From Vermamoeba vermiformis (lineage: Eukaryota; Tubulinea; Echinamoebida): 64,000 bases of DNA. Shown here piece by piece: positions 24,949 through 36,107 of the stretch. The position numbers and the translations under genes were made by a program. The stretch spans positions 310,001-374,000 of the forward strand of contig JBEWZL010000278.1 of assembly GCA_045837725.1 (NCBI GenBank). The letters are read 5' to 3'. Below the pieces are notes generated by a model. That model was not told the DNA's origin. It made no database searches and saw only the letters and a list, made by a program, of their open reading frames with translations. Every line of letters begins with the position of its first letter. Within the stretch, counting starts at the first letter, position 1.

Positions 24949-24970
24949 AATGCTGTACATAAAACACCTG
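24949..24970. terminator. 22-bp gap between convergent stop codons
   Basis: The stops of WDR33 and the minus-strand membrane protein are 22 bp apart, so their 3' untranslated regions must overlap on opposite strands. An ATAAAA lies at 24959-24964 on the plus strand. Confidence 0.6.
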
Positions 24971-27900
24971 TTAATTGATCTTTACTTTGCGCTTTGGTCG
25001 TTTGACAAAGAACAGCAGTGCTAACAACAACAACACATCGAGCAGTATGATGAGCGGTGTGAACCAGTCCTCAATCACGTGATCTTCATTCAGCGCACGT
25101 GTCTCTTCAGCCAAATGATGACACTTGTACTCGTGCAGTTCCTCTTGACTGCGCACTGCTGCTCGTTTTAGTCTGACAACAACGTTAGTATCGAGGATTG
25201 CATAACTCTAATAGTACGTACTGTTGCACAGCCGTGCGTAAAGGTCGCAGCAATGTAGTGGCTTGAGCGAAGTCTTGTTTGTTCACTGCTGCAGTGATTT
25301 GCGTGATCAAGTGACACGATTGGTTGTACGCAGCACTGATGTCAAACAGAGGCAACAACTTCTGGCCAGCAATGTTGGATTTGGCTGTATGTAATCAGCA
25401 CCATAATAACACAAAATAGGCACTTACTCGTGGTAATAGCATTGAGCATGTCCACGGCCAAGTTGAGGGACTGCACGACATTGCTGAGACCTGTCACGAC
25501 CCAGTTGCGATGCACAATGTCGCGCTGCAGTGCAGAGAAGTGATGGCCCGTCAATGAGGTGAGTGACACAGGACTGTCGCCCACAGACCAGGTCCAGTCT
25601 TGAGTAGCACGTGATCGCCCTGGTAGATAACCAATGTGCGGTGACAACAGCCCTCCCAACCTGAGTGCTGTAGCTGCGAGTGTTTGACTCATCGGAGCTC
25701 GTGCGAGGTAGTGGTGCAGAGCGTGCGGGGTGCACAATACGTGCGGTGTGGGAGGTGCGGGTGTCTGCACAGCGATTACCATGCTCTGTAGTGCTCGTGC
25801 GAGGTATCGCTTGTCAATAACGAGACTGCTGTTGGTAGATATCAACAGGATCGGGATGTGTCGCATGATCTTGTCGCGCGATTCATCTGCGAGCACAGGA
25901 TTAGATGCGATGTCAATGGGTGGTTGTGAGTACTGACCGTCATTGATCTGCACTTGCAACAACGGTTCAATCATGGCGTGCAGCTGTTGCGAGTCAATGT
26001 AATTCACGACATCGAGCATGTACTGGCCCGCGTGATCGAGACGTGGCACGTGTGCGGTACGTGTGGCACTGCGCACTGCAGTCCAAATGAAGTCTTTGTT
26101 CTCTGCCGACAAGCTGTACAGTATTAGCACGGACGCGCAGTAGTGTGACACTTACTCTTTGATCTTGAAGGTGAACTCTTGATTGGGCAGTTTGAATTTG
26201 AACAGTTCGTGTTTGAATTCTTTCACATTGAACAGCATTATATCGAGAGGGTCGTATGCCGTGTGATCTGCCACGAGATAGAAGTCAAAGACAATGCGTT
26301 CACTGAACGGCGTGTCAAACATCGGACTGGGCGGCACAAACACGTGTTGATAGGCGTGACTGACAAATGCACCTAATTTGGACAAGAAGTGGTCTGTGAC
26401 TGACTCGCCGTGATCTCCTTCGTGTGCCTCGCCAATCAGATCTTGCACTGACAGGTGCTTGTCGAGGGCTGCACGCCACACTGTGATTGACACGTGTCAA
26501 ACAGAGATCCTCACGAATGTGTCGCTACATACCTGTGCACAACAGATTGAATTCTTCTTCACGCGCTGCATCGGTGCAGTACTGCTCGTACTTCTTGGCA
26601 ATGTTCTGCAAATATTGTGGGTTCGATTGCCTAATTTGGTCAGCGCCATCACTCTCCTCGTCATCGCTGTCGACTGTGCCGAACTCTTCATCCACGTGAT
26701 GTTCAGCGTGATTCAGGCGCGGCACTGCAGGCTTGGTGTTGACAGTCTTCGAGCCCTCGCCGGTGATTGACGGGCCCCACGTGACTGGCCCTGCTGTCAA
26801 ATCAACAAATGCGAATCGACTTCCTGACAGCCACGTGTCAACCAAGCAGTTCGATGCCATGTCGTAGTTCTGTGCTAAATATAGATACGCCTTCTGATAT
26901 TCATTGCCATTTTTAGTAATCTAACAGGACTGTTAGCAGGCCATTGTTTGACACGTGTCATAGTGCGTACCTCACGCGCGAGTTGAATGATGTCACCTTC
27001 GCGCTCTCGGGAGTTAAATCCACAATTAGAATCATCCTCCGACGTGCATTCACGATAATAGCCTTTTATGGCATTGGCCAAATATGCCTTAGCCCAGGCC
27101 TCAGAATCACGTGACAGATCGTACCAGTACACCGTTGCTTTGCTTTCATCGTACTGTGTGCTCAGTCTGTCGTTTGGCTTACTAGCGGTATCTGGGGCGA
27201 AGTTAGACTTCCAAATTAGGAAATTGTGCAAGATTACTCACCTTCGTGGCCCTCTCTGGCACGATAATAAAATTCACTGAACGAACCCTCAGCAATATCG
27301 AAATTTCCTCGCAAGAGTTCGAGTTCGCGCGCTGAAAATCCAGCACGGTACCCGTAGCTCTCATCGGCATTGGTGAGTGGTGACTTGGGATTGAGCACGA
27401 ACAGCGTGTAAGTGGTGTCTAGCTTGAGCTCTTCCAACAGACTGCGCAACACACCTGTGAACCGCGTGGCATCGACGTAGTAATAGTCGCGGTGTGCATC
27501 GTGCCCTGTGTTCTGGTGCTTCTCCACACTGCAGGCACTGCGTTAGTAATAGCAACAATAGCACCATATTTGGTAAGCACAACGTACTCGGGGTCTTCAG
27601 GTCTGATGTGCCAATAGATTGCGTCTTCGAGAATAGAGTTGACTAGGGGACTGACGCGAATGACACGCGTGGTGACACTTTGCGGCAACATTAGCACTGT
27701 ACTAAATGCAGCTCTATACTCACCTATAAGTGATTGATCGCTGCGGTGTGTTCTGCGGGTCAGTGGTGAGTGTATCGTCGTTAAGTGGTACGATCCGATG
27801 ACGAATCACGTGCTCTAAATGGTCGAACCAGGGCTCGAAGTCTTGACGTGTCAAATGAATGCCTTGATTGCCGTCTGCATCAAATCCAACAAATATCAAA

Positions 27901-28260
27901 TTAATATTGATGGGCAGATTGACTGAACGGATCTTCTTTGTGCCAGTAAGCGTAGCCAAGTTGCCTTAAACAAAATATTAATCGTGGATTATTAAATTAT
28001 TTTGTAAATTAACTTACCAGCGAATATCCACTTATCGTCATCGCTCATATGAGAATCCAGCTCTAATAAAATATTTAAAATTATACATTTGTAATTTCTA
28101 TCAAAATTGTTAGCTGGAACATACGTAACTGTGGATAAAACGTAATTGGCTCGCGTGTATGTTGAAGGACTTCAGTATGGTCTTCTTGTACTTGACATTG
28201 CACGAAAGTTAAGCTCACCAAGCTGAAGATGAGCAGAAGTACAGATGACACGCGAAACAT
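24971..28260 (-). CDS. Conserved luminal type I membrane protein, DUF7906/SPOT1-like
   Basis: Signal peptide (MFRVSSVLLLIFSLVSLTFV), a large luminal region over about ten exons and one C-terminal span (PLIILLDVLLLLALLFFV) with a short basic tail (KRPKRKVKIN). The first conserved block is INLIFVGFDADGNQG, then FEPWFDHLEHVIRHRIVPLN. Later blocks are YYYVDATRFTGVLRSLLEEL, YTLFVLNPKSP and GFSARELELLRGNFDIAEGS. From memory this matches the widespread family that includes Arabidopsis SPOT1 (AT5G58100) and AT3G28720, now called DUF7906, whose biochemical role is unknown. Two introns carry the palindrome TGACACGTGTCA (26488-26499 and 26949-26960). Confidence 0.7.
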
Positions 28261-28416
28261 GCTGTATATGTATTGAATAGATGTTATAGCATCAATACTT
28301 TGAATATATACATATGTGGTAGTTGATAATAAACAATTGTTGAGTTTTATTCACAAAATTTTACATCAGAATGGACTGTGCCAAATAAGGCAAGTGAGCC
28401 CTGGTAGAGAGCCAAT

Positions 28417-30313
28417 TTACTTGTCAGAGTGCGGTGACAAGAGGCCTCGCTTGCGGCCAGGACTGCTGTTGTTGTTGCCGCTGAGCTGGTTCAACACGGT
28501 GCTGTACTGCTGTCGTTTGCGCGCTACTTTAACGTGATTCTCGCCGTACTGTCGCGCCATTATCTTCAATTCTTTTTCAATGCAAATGATCGCTGATGAG
28601 CGGTCCTTGAGTCGCAAGTAAATTGTTGCGAGATTGCCATAGGTCTCAGCGAGCTCTCGTGCGCCCTCGCCGTAGTGTTTGTACATGATTGCGAGCTCTT
28701 GTTCCGCGATCTGTTTCGCCTCTTCAAAGTTACGACACGCGCACCACGCTGAGCTGAGGGTGTGCAGCACTGCAGCCTTGTCAACTGACTGAGCGTACTG
28801 GTCATCAGCATTCAATTGGTCCAAACACTTGGTGCAGTACTCGATCACCTTCTCGTACACGCGCAGTTCTAAATTAGGAAACAAAATGTCAAAAGTGTCA
28901 CTTTGAATGTCAAGACAAGCAGCTGACTCACCTAAAAAGTACAACGCCAATTGATGCAATGTGCGCACACCAGGCAATGCACTGGGCTTGGACGAGGCAG
29001 CAGCGAGCTTGGTCTGAATGTCATAGGCCTCGAGCAGTATCTGTTCCATGTTGTCGAGCTCTCGCTTGAACTTGTAAATCAATGCTTCGAGCTGCAAACA
29101 TTTGACCACTTGTTCGCTGATCTCACCGTGCTCGTTCTTGTACATTTGATTCACTTTCTGACACTGAATCAGCGCTTGTTCGTACGAGCCTTGACTCAAC
29201 AAGTGCTACATGCAGCTGTTAGTTCGTGTGCTAGTCATTGATCGAGTCAGGTACCTGTGCGATAGTGAACATGGTGGTTGACATCTCAGGTCTCTCTTGG
29301 CCCTGGTAGATTTCACTCAACAGCTGCAAAGATTTTTCAAGCAATTCTTGTGCCTTTTTGTAGAAGCCCTGTTTGGAAGAGTTAGAACCACTGATTGAAT
29401 AATAAACAGTGCTATTACGTACGAGTTTGTCTTGTATATCAGCCATCGTATTGTATGCTTGATATAGTGCTAATAAATTGTTTTTTCGGTCTTCTTCCCA
29501 AATACTATTCAAATTAGCGGTATTATTGCAATTGTTCGTAATATTTATGGACTAATGCTGCATACCTGGCAATCTTTTCAAATCGCGCTAAAGCCTCTTT
29601 AAATACTCTATTCTCGTAGTAATAATTGGCCAGTATTAAATGTGTTTCGACGAGCAGTTTGTTGTACTCGCTCATTGACACTTTTGACGGCTGTGTTGTG
29701 TCCTGTCATCAGTTAATATCACTCTATGCGTACAAATAAAGTATTATACCTCTATCAACAGTTGAATAATCAATACTGTGCGATCCACAGTTTCTACGGC
29801 GAGACGGATCGACTCTTCTCGTTTTAATCGCAACAAATAGCCCGCGTATTCTTTCAACAATCGCACAGTGATAATTGACTGTTCGCCATATTTGTTAATG
29901 CATTCTTGTATGCAGTCCTTCATCACCATCACGCACTTGTCGTATTCATTATTTTGCGCAAGTTCACTCGCTGAATTCAATTCAATTAAAAATTACATAA
30001 TTTTTTAGGCAATCAAATCGTTATATATAATTACTGGGTAGTATTTAGCAATTATTAAATAAATGTAGATTTTTTCTAATTAAATTAATTTGATTTTGTG
30101 GAGCAAATTGAATACAAAATCAGTTTTTATCCAACACATACCTTTTTCGTGTAATATCGCCACAATACCTTCTTCTTCAAGTGGATCTGACGTGTGATGA
30201 GGCCCAGATTCGTCACCAGGCCACAACTGCCCTAGCAGCTTCTTGATGCCAAGCACCAAGAGTGGTAGTGCGACGACAGCGGCACCGGCAGTAACATATA
30301 TTCTCTTGTCCAT
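28417..30313 (-). CDS. N-terminally membrane-anchored TPR protein
   Basis: Exon 1 (30142-30313) starts MDKRIYVTAGAAVVALPLLV, a single hydrophobic span, then an acidic linker. A GTATGT donor joins in frame (HEK/ASELAQ) to an exon near 29745-29967 with the first helical repeat. Further exons give TPR units of the kinesin-light-chain/TTC19 type: AQELLEKSLQLLSEIYQ, ELAETYGNLATIYLRLKDRS and ICIEKELKIMARQYGENHVK. The tail is Asn/Ser/Arg-rich (SSPGRKRGLLSPHSDK). The tail-out TPR layout suggests an organelle-surface or inner-membrane adaptor; a TTC19-like mitochondrial role is possible but unproven. It starts 110 bp from a divergent gene. Confidence 0.65.
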
Positions 30314-30422
30314 CGTTACTTAGGCATGTAATACTAATCGTTCGATTGCAGCCAGTTTTTTCGGCCTCCGAACTAGCGCATCCAAAAATAACTTGCCTGG
30401 AGGTTTTTATTTCGACACCAAC
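30314..30422. promoter_or_regulatory. Bidirectional promoter, 109 bp
   Basis: The start codons of the TPR membrane protein (minus) and the polytopic membrane protein (plus) are separated by 109 bp, so both promoters and leaders must share this stretch. Confidence 0.5.
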
Positions 30423-31498
30423 ATGGCGACTGTAGTGCACCGTAAACATAAGCAAGGCAGTGGTCACGATGAGTACCATGAAGTCGATCTGGGTGGAAGA
30501 GAGCACGAGACTCCCGAAAAAGGGCGAAAGGGATCGAAACGATTTGAAGGCAAAATGTTCTCGTTAATTGCAGGCGTAGTAGTGTTTGTTTATTATATTT
30601 ATTTTGGTGCTTTGCGTTACACGTTGCGCGGTAAGTCTGCTCCATTAAATATGTCACAAGAAAATTCAGAATCGTTATTTAACCGTTTTTATATGACCAT
30701 AGGATGGGAGGGTGTTTATGATATTTTTTGGATGTGTAATCTTGCATTATTGATTGGATCCCTCGGCATGATCTTGGATCGAGCGGTGTTGATTGGTACG
30801 AATCACATATAATCAATTATCGCTTATTAATATATTCCTTAGGTACTGCCTTGGCGTTAGCCTCATTCTCGCACATTTCATGGATTTTAGAACTCGTGCG
30901 CTGGTTGTTGTTCGATCAGCTGTTGTTTGGTCGCTTGAACTACTTAGGCATGTTATAATCAATGCATATAGTGATCATAATATTAACCCATACTCCTTAT
31001 TCAGTTGTTGCGCAGTACAATCACATCTGGTGGACGACGCTGCATCACTTGTGGTTCGTGCCGCTCTGTCTCGCAGTGCTGCACACTGACTTCAGACACC
31101 ACGGCGTGCCATTCAAGGCGTGGATCAACGCGACTATATTCAATCTCGTTGCTGCTCTTGTGCTGCGATTGTTCGGCACTCCGAATGAGCACGGCATTTA
31201 CAAGAATTACTGTATCCTTAATGCCGCAATTGTGACCCTTAATCACCCTATTGAGTCAATTAACGACCTTAACTCACAACCATAAGTGACAGGCCACGAG
31301 TTCTGGGATGACAGTTCAAGCTTCACGCACTACTTCGACACCTCGGGAGTATTGCCTTATTTGGCGTGGTCTGTGTTCACGCACTCAATCGTGCTCAATG
31401 GCGTGTGCTTCGCATTTTTGAAGGCAATCTCATTGTTAGTATTGGAGAAATTGTCGTTGCGCAAGCAGGATGATATTGACGAGCACAAGGCAATGTAG
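30423..31498 (+). CDS. Orphan polytopic membrane protein
   Basis: The start (CCAACATGGCG, 30423) gives a hydrophilic N-terminus of about 40 residues (MATVVHRKHKQGSGHDEYHE). At least six or seven hydrophobic spans follow: MFSLIAGVVVFVYYIYFG, IFWMCNLALLIGSLGMIL, ALALASFSHISWILELVRWL, LHHLWFVPLCLAVL, INATIFNLVAALVLRL and VLPYLAWSVFTHSIVL. A His-rich motif (YNHIWWTTLHHLW, then HTDFRHHGVPF) sits between spans 3 and 5 and might bind metal or be catalytic. Four exons, breaks near 30796-30840, 30951-31005 and 31212-31285. The C-terminus is charged (LRKQDDIDEHKAM). I recognise no family. Confidence 0.65.
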
Positions 31499-31584
31499 GT
31501 GTAGACCTCAATTTGACAGGTGTCAGGCACTCAGATGTAAATAGACTTCCACAACATGATGGTTCCGAAACTATTCACAGGGTT

Positions 31585-33445
31585 TTATTTGTGCTCGTGC
31601 GTGTGATCATGATCCGCGTGATTGTCATTATCGACCACGATATCGTCGTGTTGACCAGGAGCTTTGAAGTGTACCTGCAATACAAATGAGATCAATATGT
31701 CAAAAAGAATTACTTGAACTTACAGCAATATCTCTCAGCTTGGGAACTTTGTGCAAAATAGCGTGCTTCACAGCTTTAGCAATCTGAAACAGACGTTAAT
31801 AACAACGCGTTAGAGCAGAAAGATGAACGTACCTCTGTAGCTCTGCCAACAGTGATGTTCGGATCTACGATAATGTAGACGTCAGCAGTGCTGTAAGGGC
31901 CCATCTTGCGCACTCTGTAACGATGTTAGTACGTATCAACTACACACCATATCTCCGTACCTGATCGTGTGATAACCAATCACGTGATTGGTCAAATGAG
32001 CGTCAGGCAGATTGTGCTCATCGCAGTTAGAGTGATCGTGATCATCGTGTGCGAGACTGTGGTCATCAACAGCGCTGCTAGCATTGGACTGTTGTTTGAA
32101 CTGTTCTAACAGCTGGACCAATTGATCGTGCACAGCGTGGTCCATATTGCGATCAGTCAGCTCGCGAATGACGTCAGTGAAGATATAAAAACCAGCTTTG
32201 ATAATCATGCCAGACACCACGACTGAAGCAATAGGATCGAATTGAGGGTACCCGGCCATGGAGCCGACAATGCCCACGAATGCAGCTGCTGAACTCATCG
32301 CGTCACTGCGGTGGTGCCACGCATTAGCTTCGAGCACTTGACTACGCTCTTTCTTCGCGATGAACAGTGTGGCGCGGAACAAGACCTCATTGACCAACAA
32401 AGAGGCTACAGCTGCGTACAGTGCAATCTGTGTGGGACCAGCTCCGTGACCGCCGTGTCCGTGGCTGTGACTGTGACCCAGTTCCCAGCCCATGTATTCA
32501 CCCACTATGCCTTCGAGGGCGTGCATTGTGAGACCCACACCCGTACCTTGACACGTGTCAGTAAGGCGTGTCAATTGGAGTGCTCGAATGACTCACCGAT
32601 CAGCAGCAGTGACACGACAAATGCACCGAGTGGTTCGTACTTGCCATAGCCTGCACATTGAATTAACACCAGACTTGATGTGAATAGTCCTTACCATAAG
32701 GATAGTTCTTGTCCTTGGGTTTGCGCGCCAATTTGTGTGACCAGAGAGTGCTGCGCTGTGTTAGCACCTGATTGACTAAAGCGGTTCTTTTGACTTACAT
32801 TGCATCGCTCAACAAGTCTCCCAAACTGTGTGCTGTAGCAATCGTTAGTACAACTGTATAGCACCTAATGTTAGTTCGTCATACCAGCATCAGCAATCAT
32901 AGCTTGAGAATTGCCAAACTGCGAGTGACACGTTAGATATCGACGAACATGCGCAAACAATAAGATCTAAGCATAATCTAGTCATGAACATACCCAGCCT
33001 GCTGCTCCTTTTCTAAAATCAAATTAACTGTTAGACGGAGCCCGGCGAAATCATGAAAATTAGACACGTACCCAATACATAACAGAATATTTGAAAAAAA
33101 TCCAATGATCGTGATCCGTTGTCCAGCCTTGCCTTCGATCACTTCGCTGTGATCGTGTGCATGTCCGCCATGGCGTGTCGTCCGTGAAGTAGAAAAATAT
33201 TTTTTAAAATTATTGAATATTGTTTCTTGTTTGAAAATTGAACTGTTGCGTGCTCTAATGAATATATTACGTGTTGTTGGAATATTTTCTTTTGTTTTGG
33301 ATGTTTGCAGTTTGATAGAACGGGATCCAAAAGGCGTTCCAGGCTTTCGTTGCCAGAGATTAGTGCCGCTATTTACAAATAAACCAGCATTGTTGCCGAT
33401 GATTTTAGAATGTGTTCGACACCACGTTGTTGCTAGTCGCTGCAT
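31585..33445 (-). CDS. Mitochondrial cation diffusion facilitator (MMT1/FieF-like)
   Basis: The N-terminus (MQRLATTWCRTHSKIIGNNA and a long basic stretch) looks like a mitochondrial presequence. Membrane helices follow, with the CDF metal site HSLGDLLSDAM (near 32800) and NAWHHRSDAMSS, i.e. the HxxxD pairs in helices 2 and 5. The linker SHKLARKPKDKNYPYG is typical of the FieF/MMT branch. There are His-rich loops (ELGHSHSHGHGGHG, DDHDHSNCDEHN) and a cytosolic-type C-terminal domain (GPYSTADVYIIVDPNITVG) ending DHTHEHK. CDF proteins export divalent metal using a proton gradient; yeast MMT1/2 move iron or related ions in mitochondria. At least seven exons; the intron ending near 32548 has TGACACGTGTCA. 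Confidence 0.85.
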
Positions 33446-33511
33446 CGTAAAATTAAAAATGACCAGACTGAAGTTTGTTACTATCCTTTATTGTCACACA
33501 TCACCGCCACC
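33446..33511. promoter_or_regulatory. Bidirectional promoter, 66 bp
   Basis: The divergent starts of the mitochondrial CDF transporter and mitochondrial bL35 are only 66 bp apart. Both products are mitochondrial, so co-expression from a shared element is plausible. Confidence 0.55.
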
Positions 33512-34049
33512 ATGCAGTCACTCTTCAAACATACAACCACTCTATTCAGAAATTGCTCACAACAAACAACCCGGCTCACCGCCACTGTTGAAGTGCGTGT
33601 CAGATCAACAGCTTAGATCAATTACAAAAATCAACAAATAATTATTATAACAATCAAACACGATTCACTACAATATATTTGTTAATTCCCGGCAATTAAC
33701 CACCGTTGAAAGCAGAGTATTAATTCTAATTTATTTTTTAGATGAACAAAACTCAAGTAATGACTAAATACAAGCTGAAGTCCAAGGTACGTAACTAAAA
33801 TTAATTATTTAATAATTTAATAACAAGCAAAACTCTTGCTAACGCGGATCTGTACAGGGAGCAGTGAAGAAGAGATGGCGTTTACAAGCCTCAGGCAACA
33901 TTAAGACCTGGCCCTCAAATAAGAATGGCAACTCTTCAGTCTATCGCGTCACTGGCATTCCCAACAATCACCAGCTGCTTAAGCCGCTCATGCAAACACG
34001 CGCTGGATCCACTCCTGCTGAACGAGTGCTCAAGCACGAAGAACTATAA
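33512..34049 (+). CDS. MRPL35: Mitochondrial large-subunit ribosomal protein bL35
   Basis: Three exons: 33512-33592, 33742-33786 and 33858-34049, adding up to 318 nt in frame (105 residues). Exon 1 is an import presequence (MQSLFKHTTTLFRNCSQQTT) with a good Kozak context. Exons 2 and 3 give the bL35 signature YKLKSK-GAVKKRWRLQASGN followed by IKTW, equivalent to bacterial MKTKSGAAKRFKVTGSGKIK. The C-terminal extension (RAGSTPAERVLKHEEL) is beyond the bacterial core. It is part of the mitoribosome large subunit. Confidence 0.88.
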
Positions 34050-34830
34050 TTGAACAGTCCCTATTGTATATATAACTCATATTAGGCCTGAACAACACCA
34101 GCGATATTCTAACTCACAATAAACTAACTTTTGCTTGCAACAGATCCATGAGTTCTACAACACCTTGTACTGACCTCTACAGCGCTCTGATTGAGTTGAA
34201 TGGAGCCATAAATGCATATAGCCGAGTATTTGATCGATGTGCATGCATTTCATCCATGCTTCTATGCTGTTGCTTCGAAGCAAGTCAAATGCAGTCAGAC
34301 GTGGGAATACTGTGGCTACCGTGTGCAGGTGAGAAGTGAAGCCACCAACGAGCTAAGACAACAAACAGTAGTCTCTTGTGCCCCCAGAGCGTATTATCTG
34401 CAGAAATTTCAGCCGATACATCATGCGTCTGCGGTGCCATGGAAGCTGCTAGAAACTGCTAGAAAGTGGGACCCTCTTTTCTACCCAAACTTATTACCAC
34501 GTCATCGTAAGCATCGAATTGAACTGTTTCGTGGTCACTTAGTGGTTGCAATACGAATGGTATGTCGCTGAGCTCCTGTTGGGAAATTTGACTCGCAAAT
34601 TCGGCGGTTAATGAATTAAATGAACGACGAGCAAATGGTCTGGCGAAACATTAGTAGGAACACATTTGAGGAGGGATGTGTCGACATGCCGACAGCCGTC
34701 AAATGAAAAATCAAAACAAAAGAAGGCGCGCTGATTGGTCAGCTGTCATCGATTGACATGCGGCCAACAAAACCATTTCTGGCGTTCAGTTTCATTTACA
34801 ACTTTTTTTTGATCCTTCAACGACCCCACA
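34050..34830. other. Intergenic region with a possible small gene
   Basis: At 34148 an ATG follows an acceptor-like TTGCTTGCAACAG. The frame (MSSTTPCTDLYSALIELNGA) can be spliced through a 59-nt GTGAGA...CCCCCAG intron near 34330-34388 to end HGSC-stop, about 80 Cys-rich residues. An overlapping frame is open in 34212-34571. Neither resembles a known family. The remainder is upstream DNA of the chitinase gene. Confidence 0.25.
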
Positions 34831-35982
34831 ATGTCCAAGACCTTGTTGCTTGTCGCTGTTTTGGCTTTGGCATCCGTTGCCATCGCCCAAGTCTCTCAAC
34901 AGACTTTCACTTGCATGTTTGGCGCCCGTGTTGGCCAAAGAAGCGCTGCTTGGATTCCTCACGTCAACAACGGTAAGTAGTGTGGAAATTTAATGCCAAT
35001 AATTGGAACTTTTCACGACGATATCGTTGGATTGGACCAAAAGGTTCACATTATTGTGTTGCAACCTCATGCGGAATCATCGAATAACATTTCCTATTTG
35101 CCTAGCTATGAACCGTTTCGGTATCAACACCCCTGCTCGTATTAGGTAAGATTCTGAATTAAATTCTTTGGCAATTGATTTTAATCTGACTTTTTTCTGT
35201 TCAGAATGTTTATGGCTCAAACCGGTCGTAAGTTTATTTGCTATACACACCTCAATGCATTAAATGCAACCATCGTTGCTTGATTTCGTTCGTCCCACAT
35301 CTGTCTATCCGATTTTTTTCGGCACCGAATACCGAACTCATTTTAATTTCTCGCAGACGAGACTGATGGTTACAACACCTTTGTTGAGGTAAGTCTATTA
35401 GTTTATGGTCCAATATAGGACTTTGGATTCACGAAAGGGACCCGCTAACGAAATTTGCTTTAGTACACCAACAGAGACGGTACCAACGCCTGGTGCCCTC
35501 GTTATGAAGGTGGCTGCCGCTTCAGAGGACGTGGTGCTATGCAATTGACTCACCGCAGCAACTACGCCAACGCTGGTCGTGCTTTGGGTCAAGACTTTGT
35601 CAACAACCCCGATCTCGTTGCTCAAATGCCTTGGGCTTTCTTGACTGCTGGTTGGTTCTGGCAGACTCGCAACCTCAACAGCTTCGCTGACCGTGGCGAC
35701 CTTGTTGGAGCTACTCGTGTCATCAACGGTGGTACTAACGGTCTTGCTGATCGTCAAAACAGATTCGCTGTTGCTCAACGCTGCATTGGTGGTGCTGGTG
35801 GTAACCCCAACCCTCCTCCTCCTCCCGCTGGTGGTAACTGCCAAGTCACTGTTCGCTCTGGTGATACCCTCGGTGCTATCGCTGCCAGACACGGCACTAC
35901 TGTCGCTAACATTCAGCGCCTCAACCCTTCCATCACCAACCCCAACTTGATCCGTGTTGGTCAAGTCATCCGTGTCTGCTAA
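34831..35982 (+). CDS. Secreted GH19 chitinase/endolysin-like protein with LysM
   Basis: Five exons (34831-34972, 35106-35145, 35205-35227, 35357-35388, 35464-35982) total 756 nt, 251 residues in frame. Signal peptide [19 protein letters not shown]. The GH19 fold shows the catalytic Glu motif [15 protein letters not shown], created across exon joins, plus [28 protein letters not shown] and [14 protein letters not shown] Pro linker ([11 protein letters not shown]) leads to one LysM repeat ([20 protein letters not shown]). This short GH19 type is common in bacteria and phages, where it cuts chitin or peptidoglycan; LysM binds GlcNAc polymers. Likely secreted, acting on bacterial or fungal walls or its own cyst wall. 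Codons are strongly C/T-ending, which suggests high expression. Confidence 0.9.
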
Positions 35983-36107
35983 GGACCTCTTGACTTATTT
36001 TGTATTTTGGTGACATTATAAAAGCTCTTTGAGAAAATTCTCGGCTCATAATTATAAGGAGGGTAAAAATAGGATCCGTGTTTTTTTATTTTGTCAGTAA
36101 TAAAACT

